Assembly (NCBI GenBank): GCA_031279875.1
Contig: JAITHS010000376.1
Location: 1 to 6,843, forward strand
Reading direction: 5' to 3'
From: Tannerella sp.
GTDB taxonomy: Bacteria > Bacteroidota > Bacteroidia > Bacteroidales > Tannerellaceae
DNA length: 6,843 nt
The position numbers were made by a program, and so were the translations under genes. This document shows positions 1 through 5,365 of the stretch, one piece after another. Each line of letters begins with the position of its first letter. The first letter of the stretch is position 1. The notes beneath the pieces are model-generated. The model ran no database searches, was not told the origin of the DNA, and was given only the letters and a program-made list of their open reading frames with translations.

Positions 1-1
1 C

Positions 2-121
2 AATCAGGACATGAGCGAGTACCGCATATTCCACCCCGGCGCCCTTTTCTACATCAATACCCAACGCCGCGACAGCGTAGCCGATGCTTCGTCGGAGCCG
101 TTTGATAGAATTAAAAATTAA
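2..121 (+). CDS. C-terminal end of an unidentified protein (5' partial)
   Basis: The reading frame is open from the window edge and gives 39 residues before a TAA stop at 119-121. The peptide includes YRIFHPGALFYINTQ and ends in FDRIKN. The composition is protein-like (mixed hydrophobic, aromatic and charged residues, hydrophilic tail). The other two forward frames here are less convincing: one meets a stop at once and the other is arginine- and proline-rich. I do not recognise the family from so short a tail. It lies on the same strand as the susC/susD genes, 235 bases before the susC start, so it could be an earlier member of the same locus such as an enzyme or regulator, but nothing seen proves that. 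The hairpin just after the stop may end its transcript. Confidence 0.5.
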   Translation, partial: NQDMSEYRIFHPGALFYINTQRRDSVADASSEPFDRIKN

Positions 122-130
122 AAGGTACCA

Positions 131-170
131 CGAACCCTTGCAGTGGTTTTAGAACCCTGCAAGCGGTTTG
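131..170. repeat. Two tandem 20-base palindromic units forming a long hairpin
   Basis: Two adjacent units, 132-151 and 152-171, agree at 14 of 20 positions (both begin GAACCC and carry GGTTT near their ends). Together they fold into one imperfect hairpin. CTTGCAG (137-143) pairs with CTGCAAG (157-163). Inside it, after bulged T144, GGTT (145-148) pairs with AACC (153-156) around a TTAG loop. Outside it, after bulged C164, CGAACC (131-136) pairs with GGTTTG (165-170) with one G-T pair. That is 17 base pairs with two single-base bulges. It starts ten bases after the upstream stop codon, so it may act as a terminator or 3'-end stabiliser. No T-run follows (the next bases are GAGCTTCCGT), so it is not a standard intrinsic terminator. 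A dispersed palindromic repeat is an equally good reading. Confidence 0.6.
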
Positions 171-194
171 GAGCTTCCGTCCGTCATTGGTAGG

Positions 195-204
195 ACGTTA
201 ACGT
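195..204. promoter_or_regulatory. Perfect 10-base palindrome ACGTTAACGT
   Basis: ACGTTAACGT is a perfect inverted repeat about 100 bases upstream of the candidate promoter box. The symmetry stops at its ends (G194 and A205 do not pair). A dimeric DNA-binding protein could use such a site, but a 10-base palindrome also arises by chance, and no regulator gene is visible in the window. Confidence 0.2.
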
Positions 205-214
205 ACAGGGCATT

Positions 215-233
215 CGTCATTGCGAGGAACGAA
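215..233 (+). repeat. Probable truncated dispersed repeat (CGTCATTGCGAGGAACGAA type)
   Basis: These 19 bases match, as I remember it, the first half of a REP-like intergenic repeat found in many unrelated bacteria, which usually goes on to a GAAGCAATC-type second half. That second half is missing here: after the GAACGAA the sequence turns into an A-run and then CGTCATTT. The element therefore looks decayed or cut short. It lies wholly in the intergenic region, as expected for such elements. The match to the known repeat is from memory, not from a search. Confidence 0.45.
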
Positions 234-248
234 AAACGTCATTTAAAC

Positions 249-282
249 CAAATTTTACACCGCAAAAAATCAAATTTTACAC
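249..282 (+). promoter_or_regulatory. 12-base direct repeat with 22-base spacing, candidate activator site
   Basis: CAAATTTTACAC occurs perfectly at 249-260 and again at 271-282, start to start 22 bases, which is about two turns of the helix, so both copies face the same side of the DNA. The second copy falls where the -33 element would be expected relative to the box at 304-311. This is the arrangement used by activators of AraC type, which bind direct repeats next to a weak promoter. Many susCD operons are controlled by hybrid two-component regulators with an AraC-type DNA-binding domain. That this is such a site is inference. Both copies are AT-rich, which raises the chance of coincidence. 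Confidence 0.4.
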
Positions 283-303
283 GTCGGACAGAAAAAAAGA
301 GTG

Positions 304-311
304 TATTTTTG
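304..311 (+). promoter_or_regulatory. Candidate Bacteroidota -7 promoter box for the susCD operon
   Basis: TATTTTTG fits the TAnnTTTG -7 consensus of the Bacteroidota housekeeping sigma factor exactly. Transcription would start about seven bases later, near 318, giving a 5' leader of about 39 bases before the susC ATG at 357. A good -33 TTTG is not visible at the usual 19-21 base spacing. The nearest candidate, TTTTAC at 275-280, is 23 bases away and lies inside the second direct-repeat copy. That would suit a promoter needing an activator. Confidence 0.5.
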
Positions 312-356
312 CAGCCGTGAACATCTTTCAATGTGTTACTAATACCTTTTTATATT

Positions 357-3300
357 ATGCAAAAAATCAAAACATTAATTCGACCGACTACGGTTTTTGC
401 GGTTCTTATGCTATGGTACACGGCTGTAAACGCCCAGCAACGCACTATTACCGGAACGATTACGGAAGAAGGAACCGGAGAACCTGTCATCGGAGCCAAT
501 GTGCAGGTCAAAGAAGCGCCTGCACAAGGCACTACAACAAACATCGACGGGCAGTTCAGCTTGACCGTTCCCGCTGAAGCAAAGACGCTGATTATATCTT
601 ATATCGGCTTTATTACTAAGGAGTTGCCGATAGCGGGGACAGATTTCAGCGCCGTAACGCTCAAAGAAAGCACCGTTGAACTCGAAGAACTCGTAGTAAT
701 CGGTTACGGCACTGCCAAGCGCAAAGACCTTACCGGCTCGGTCTCGTCGATAGGCGCTAACGCTATCGCCGCTATACCCGTCGCTACCGCTACCGAAGCC
801 ATTACAGGCAAGCTGGCAGGCGTTCAGGTAACGACTACCGAAGGCTCTCCCGATGCGGATATTATCATCCGTGTGCGTGGTGGCGGCTCTATCACAGGCG
901 ACAATGCCCCGCTCTATATCGTTGACGGCTTCCCTGTGTCGTCGATTTCCGACATCCCGCCGGGTGATATAGAATCTATCGACGTCCTCAAAGACGCTTC
1001 CTCGACGGCTATTTACGGCTCACGAGGAGCTAACGGCGTCATTCTCGTTACTACCAAAAGCGGCAAAGAAGGCAAGACATCAGTAAGTTACAACGCTTAC
1101 ATCGGCTATAAAAAGATAGCATCGACGATGGAAACGCTCTCGCCGACCGATTATGTCCATTGGCAGTATGAACGCGCTCTGCTCGTCGGCAAAATTGATG
1201 AATATACGAAGTATTTCGGTAATTATCAAGATATTGACTTGTATGACAATGTACCGTCAAACGACTGGCAAGAGCAGGTATTCGGACGTATCGGCAACAC
1301 TTTTAATCACAACCTCAACATCAACGGTGGTGATGAGAAAACCCGATATGCGTTTAGCTACAACCGTATTACCGACAAGGCTATAATGGTAGGGTCGGAT
1401 TTCAAACGCGACAATTTAAGTCTCAAACTCAATCAAAATCCGCTTAAAAACGTTAAGTTGGACTTTACGGCGCGATATTCCAACACTGCAATCAACGGTA
1501 GCGGCATGAACGAGCAAAACGTAGTTTCGAGTGCCGACTACCGTTTGAAATACGCAATGATTTACCCGCCGATACCCGTTTCGGGGCTTACCGACGAGGG
1601 TGAGACCGACGATTCTTTCTTTCTTGACAACCCTCTGACGTCGATAGCCGACAACGACCGAAGGCAAACGCGACAAACATTCAACGCCAACGCGGGTGTC
1701 GGTTGGGATGTAATCAAAGACCTGCGACTGCGTACCGAGTTCGGCCTCGACGACTACCGTCTTGCCGACGACCGTTTCTACGGCGCTACTACTTATTATG
1801 TAAAAAATGTGCCGGAAGGCAATGAACAGGGACTTCCGGCTATCATGATGAGCAAATCGGCGCGCCGTATCTACCGTAACACAAATACTTTAAACTACGA
1901 TTTAAAGGCTCTGCTCCCCGAAACGCACAGCCTCAACATCCTGCTCGGTCAGGAGTTGATTTTTGCTAAAGAAGAAGAAATGAAATCGACGGTACACGCC
2001 TTTCCGAGCAGTTTTTCGTTTTATGATGCACGGCGTCTATCTACACAAGGTAATGCGTATTCGGTTGATAATAACCTCAAACCTGATGACAGGCTACTGT
2101 CGTTTTTCTCGCGCATCAATTATAATTACAAAGACAAATATCTGCTGGCAGCGACTTTTCGCGCCGACGGCTCGTCGAAATTTGCCGAAAACAATCGCTG
2201 GGGTTATTTCCCATCGGTAGCAGCAGCGTGGAGAATATCGTCGGAATCGTTTATGGAAGCAACACGCACGTGGCTCGACGACCTCAAACTGCGCCTTTCC
2301 TACGGCACTGCCGGCAATAACCGCATTCCGTCAGGGCAAATGTCGCAAACATACTCCTCATCTTCAACGACATGGGTAAACGGATTTCCGAGCTACTGGT
2401 CGCCGTCGAAAACAATGGCTAATCCCGATCTGAAATGGGAAACAACCGTTACTCGCAATATCGGTTTCGACATTACTACGTTGCGCGGACGCTTGACGGC
2501 AACCATCGAACTTTACCGCAACAGCACCAACGACTTGCTGATACAGTTTCCTACGCCCGGAACAGGTTATGACAACCAATATCGTAACATGGGAGAAACA
2601 CGCAATCAGGGCGTTGAGTTCAGCCTCAACCTGATAGCCGTTGACAAAAAAGACTTCGGACTGTCGATAAGCGGCAATATAGGCTTCAACAGAAATAAAA
2701 TCATCTCATTAGGCGATATGGAAAACTCTACTTTCGCTTCCGGATGGGCTTCGACCGAAATCAACAACGATTATATCATCGAAACGGGCGGCTCGGTAGG
2801 CAAGATGCTCGGATATATCAGCGGCGGACGTTACGAAGTATCTGATTTTGAGGGATATGATGCGACAGCAAAGAAATGGACGCTCAAAGCGGGTGTCGCA
2901 AATGCAGAGCCTGTTCTCGGTCATTCTCCACGTCCGGGTGATATGAAACTCGTTGATTATGACCGTGATGGTACCGTAACATCCGACTATAAGGACAGAA
3001 CGGTTATAGGTGATGCCAATCCGCTGCATACCGGCGGTTTTACTCTCAACGGGCGCGTTTACGGCTTCGATTTGTCAGCCAATTTCAACTGGAGCTACGG
3101 CAACGACATCTATAACGCCAACAAAATAGAATGGACTTCGACAAGTAAATATCACTCCCGCAACAGGATCGGCATGATGAGCAACGGTGAGAGGTGGACA
3201 AACTTGCTGCCCGACGGCTCTTTGAGCTACGACCCCGCACAGTTGGAACAGATGAATGCCGGAACTACGCTTTGGTCGCCTTACATGGGCAAGTATGTGT

Positions 3301-3569
3301 TGAGCGACTGGGCTGTCGAAGACGGTTCTTTTCTGCGTCTCAATACCCTGACGCTGGGATATACGCTTCCCTCTACCCTGACGCACAAGGTCAAAATCAA
3401 GACACTGCGTATCTATGCAACAGGTTATAATGTAGCCTGCTGGACTGATTACACCGGCTTCGACCCCGAAGTATCGACACTGCGCAAGACGCCTCTTACA
3501 CCCGGCGTCGATTACTCGGCTTATCCCAAAAGCCGTCAGATTGTATTCGGATTAAACTTAACTTTTTGA
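357..3569 (+). CDS. susC: SusC-like TonB-dependent outer-membrane glycan transporter
   Basis: This 1070-residue protein is a SusC/RagA-family TonB-dependent transporter, a 22-strand barrel that imports oligosaccharides across the outer membrane with a SusD partner. In order: signal peptide 1-26 (cut after AVNA); a carboxypeptidase-regulatory-like beta-sandwich about 28-104 (ITGTITEEGTGEPVIGANV); a TonB-box-like stretch VELEELVVIGYG (107-118); the plug domain with PLYIVDGFP (185-193) and the family signature SIDVLKDASSTAIYGSRGAN (207-226); then the barrel, with DYDRDGTVTSDYKDRTVIG at 867-885 and a C-terminus ending in phenylalanine as outer-membrane barrels do. There is no STN domain between signal peptide and beta-sandwich, so it is not a sigma-factor-signalling transducer type. 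ATG at 357 is preferred over in-frame GTG at 333 because it begins directly at a normal signal peptide (MQKIKT then a hydrophobic core). The gene symbol denotes the family; the substrate is unknown. It ends four bases before the susD gene, with which it forms a complex. Confidence 0.96.
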   Translation: MQKIKTLIRPTTVFAVLMLWYTAVNAQQRTITGTITEEGTGEPVIGANVQVKEAPAQGTTTNIDGQFSLTVPAEAKTLIISYIGFITKELPIAGTDFSAVTLKESTVELEELVVIGYGTAKRKDLTGSVSSIGANAIAAIPVATATEAITGKLAGVQVTTTEGSPDADIIIRVRGGGSITGDNAPLYIVDGFPVSSISDIPPGDIESIDVLKDASSTAIYGSRGANGVILVTTKSGKEGKTSVSYNAYIGYKKIASTMETLSPTDYVHWQYERALLVGKIDEYTKYFGNYQDIDLYDNVPSNDWQEQVFGRIGNTFNHNLNINGGDEKTRYAFSYNRITDKAIMVGSDFKRDNLSLKLNQNPLKNVKLDFTARYSNTAINGSGMNEQNVVSSADYRLKYAMIYPPIPVSGLTDEGETDDSFFLDNPLTSIADNDRRQTRQTFNANAGVGWDVIKDLRLRTEFGLDDYRLADDRFYGATTYYVKNVPEGNEQGLPAIMMSKSARRIYRNTNTLNYDLKALLPETHSLNILLGQELIFAKEEEMKSTVHAFPSSFSFYDARRLSTQGNAYSVDNNLKPDDRLLSFFSRINYNYKDKYLLAATFRADGSSKFAENNRWGYFPSVAAAWRISSESFMEATRTWLDDLKLRLSYGTAGNNRIPSGQMSQTYSSSSTTWVNGFPSYWSPSKTMANPDLKWETTVTRNIGFDITTLRGRLTATIELYRNSTNDLLIQFPTPGTGYDNQYRNMGETRNQGVEFSLNLIAVDKKDFGLSISGNIGFNRNKIISLGDMENSTFASGWASTEINNDYIIETGGSVGKMLGYISGGRYEVSDFEGYDATAKKWTLKAGVANAEPVLGHSPRPGDMKLVDYDRDGTVTSDYKDRTVIGDANPLHTGGFTLNGRVYGFDLSANFNWSYGNDIYNANKIEWTSTSKYHSRNRIGMMSNGERWTNLLPDGSLSYDPAQLEQMNAGTTLWSPYMGKYVLSDWAVEDGSFLRLNTLTLGYTLPSTLTHKVKIKTLRIYATGYNVACWTDYTGFDPEVSTLRKTPLTPGVDYSAYPKSRQIVFGLNLTF

Positions 3570-3573
3570 AATT

Positions 3574-5337
3574 ATGAAAAATATATTTTTATTACTGATA
3601 AGCGTATTGCTTGCGACATCCTGTAACGACCTCCTTGAAGCGCCCACGAAATCAACTATGGACGAATCGGTAATCTTTTCTACGCCCGCACTTGCCGAAG
3701 GCGCTATCGCAGGCGTTATACAGTCGTTTTGCGAAACTAACTCATACAGAGGACGTTATCTTGTTTTCTATGGTATCAATACCGATTGCGAAATCAATCA
3801 CGCTTTGAAAACCATTGCCGACGACAAAGCCAGACTATCGAATTATAATACTAATGTATCTAACAGTCAGATGAATACCGACAACAATGCTTGGGCTAAA
3901 TTCTACGAAGGCATTGAGCGTGCTAATTTGGCTATCAGAGGATTACGCACCTACGGCAACGTGGAATCAAATCCCGAACTTGCGCAGATACTTGGTGAAA
4001 TGCTGACCTTGCGGGCTGTTGTTTACAATGACCTGTTGAAAGCGTGGGGAGATGTTCCGGCGCGGTTTGAACCTATCAACACCGAAACGATTTATTTGCC
4101 GCGAACCGACAGAGATGTGATTTACAAGCAGTTACTTGCCGACCTCAAAGAAGCGGCGACGCTTGTAGCATGGCCTAACGAAACCTCTGTTACCAAATCG
4201 ACGGAGCGCATCAACAAGGCTTTCGTTAAAGGTCTGCGGGCGCGATTGGCGCTGTCTGCCGGAGGATATTCGCAACGCTCCGACGGTACCGTTCGCCGCA
4301 GTTCCGACCCCGACCTGTCGCCCGACAAAATGTATGCCATCGTCAAGCAGGAATGTTTAGACGTTATCAACAGCGGCACATGTCGCTTGCAGGGCTTCGA
4401 GGAAGCGTTTAAAACTTATTGCGGCGAAACGCTCCAAGCAGGTCTCGAATCGCTATGGGAGATACCATTCAGCGAAGGACGCGGGCGCGTTATATTCGAT
4501 CTCGGCGTAAAACACACTACAACAGATACTTACACGGGTCAAAACAAGGGCGGCACTAACGGCGTCAATCCGGTTATCTATTTCGATTACGACAAAGACG
4601 ACGTACGGCGCGACGTTACGTGCGTTCCTTACGAATGGACCGACGGTAAGCAAGTTCCCGTTGCCGGCAGGTTTTATTTCGGCAAATACCGCTATGAATG
4701 GCTGCCGCGCAGGGTTACGTCAACCAACGACGACGGCCTCAACTGGCTTTACATGCGTTATGCCGACGTTATCCTCATGGCAGCGGAAGCCATCAATGAA
4801 CTCGAAGGCCCTGCCGCCGCCGCGCCATACCTCAAAATGATACGCGACAGAGCATTTCCGTCGGCTCCGACAAAAGTTACCGCTTTTATGCAGCAGGCGA
4901 CGGCCAGCAAAGACGCCTTTTTTAACGCTATCGTCGATGAAAGGGCGTTGGAATTTACCGGCGAGATGCTGCGTAAAAACGACCTTATACGGTGGAATCT
5001 GTTGAGTGTCAAATTGAAAGAAGCCAAAAACAAACTGCAACGCCTCGACAACCGTCAGGGCGAATATGCCGACATCCCCGCCAAGATTTACTACAAAAAC
5101 GAAGGTGAAAAAGTTATCATCTACGGCTTGAACCACGGCGATACCGATGAAGAGGGCGATGCTCTCGGATATGAAACGTCAAAAAACTGGACATATTCGT
5201 CTTCTAATGATGCTACGACGTTTTGGGATGCTCTTTTTGTACGCGAACCCGACAGCCAGCAGTTCTGGCCTGTATGGCAAATATTCCTCGATACAAGCAA
5301 CGGCGCGTTGAATAACGACGGTTATAATACGCCATGA
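3574..5337 (+). CDS. susD: SusD-like surface glycan-binding lipoprotein (RagB/SusD family)
   Basis: This 587-residue lipoprotein is the partner of the preceding transporter. It sits as a lid on the barrel and binds the glycan at the cell surface. A lipoprotein signal peptide ends in LATSC with the lipidated cysteine at 17. The helical, TPR-like SusD core shows family signatures: WAKFYEGIERANLAI (107-121), LRAVVYNDLLKAWGDVP (146-162), LLADLKEAATL (187-197), WLYMRYADVILMAAEAINEL (391-410), IRDRAF (423-428), and DERALEFTGEMLRKNDLIRW (455-474), the last being the typical C-terminal SusD motif. The end, NNDGYNTP, resembles the usual asparagine-rich SusD ending near GY. Length is normal for the family. 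It starts four bases after the susC stop, so translation is probably coupled. The glycan cannot be told from sequence because SusD binding residues are poorly conserved. The symbol is a family name. Confidence 0.96.
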   Translation: MKNIFLLLISVLLATSCNDLLEAPTKSTMDESVIFSTPALAEGAIAGVIQSFCETNSYRGRYLVFYGINTDCEINHALKTIADDKARLSNYNTNVSNSQMNTDNNAWAKFYEGIERANLAIRGLRTYGNVESNPELAQILGEMLTLRAVVYNDLLKAWGDVPARFEPINTETIYLPRTDRDVIYKQLLADLKEAATLVAWPNETSVTKSTERINKAFVKGLRARLALSAGGYSQRSDGTVRRSSDPDLSPDKMYAIVKQECLDVINSGTCRLQGFEEAFKTYCGETLQAGLESLWEIPFSEGRGRVIFDLGVKHTTTDTYTGQNKGGTNGVNPVIYFDYDKDDVRRDVTCVPYEWTDGKQVPVAGRFYFGKYRYEWLPRRVTSTNDDGLNWLYMRYADVILMAAEAINELEGPAAAAPYLKMIRDRAFPSAPTKVTAFMQQATASKDAFFNAIVDERALEFTGEMLRKNDLIRWNLLSVKLKEAKNKLQRLDNRQGEYADIPAKIYYKNEGEKVIIYGLNHGDTDEEGDALGYETSKNWTYSSSNDATTFWDALFVREPDSQQFWPVWQIFLDTSNGALNNDGYNTP

Positions 5338-5365
5338 CATCTCCGAATTTTAAATAATAAATAAT

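Noticed and set aside
178..197. Short inverted repeat CGTCC / GGACG
   Set aside because: Only five base pairs with a 10-base loop; too weak to support as a structure.
333..356. In-frame GTG at 333 as the susC start
   Set aside because: It would add MLLIPFYI before the ATG at 357, and the peptide from the ATG alone is a normal signal sequence with basic N-region, hydrophobic core and AVNA cleavage site. The GTG also lies very near the predicted transcript start.
122..356. Invertible promoter, CRISPR array, tRNA or riboswitch in the intergenic region
   Set aside because: No long inverted repeats flank the promoter, no regularly spaced repeats with unique spacers are present, and no tRNA-like cloverleaf or recognised riboswitch core was seen.
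262..371. Thirteen-base repeat GCAAAAAATCAAA at 262-274 and at 359-371
   Set aside because: The second copy is the start of the susC coding sequence (lysine codons of the signal peptide) and the sequence is of low complexity, so chance is the simplest explanation.
2709..3386. Minus-strand open frames of about 100 codons within susC
   Set aside because: They overlap the conserved barrel-coding part of susC, and their translations have no signal peptide or domain resemblance.
4720..5136. Long open frame on the minus strand (138 codons)
   Set aside because: It lies entirely inside the SusD-like gene, whose protein has clear family motifs throughout this stretch. It is a shadow frame with no recognisable domain.
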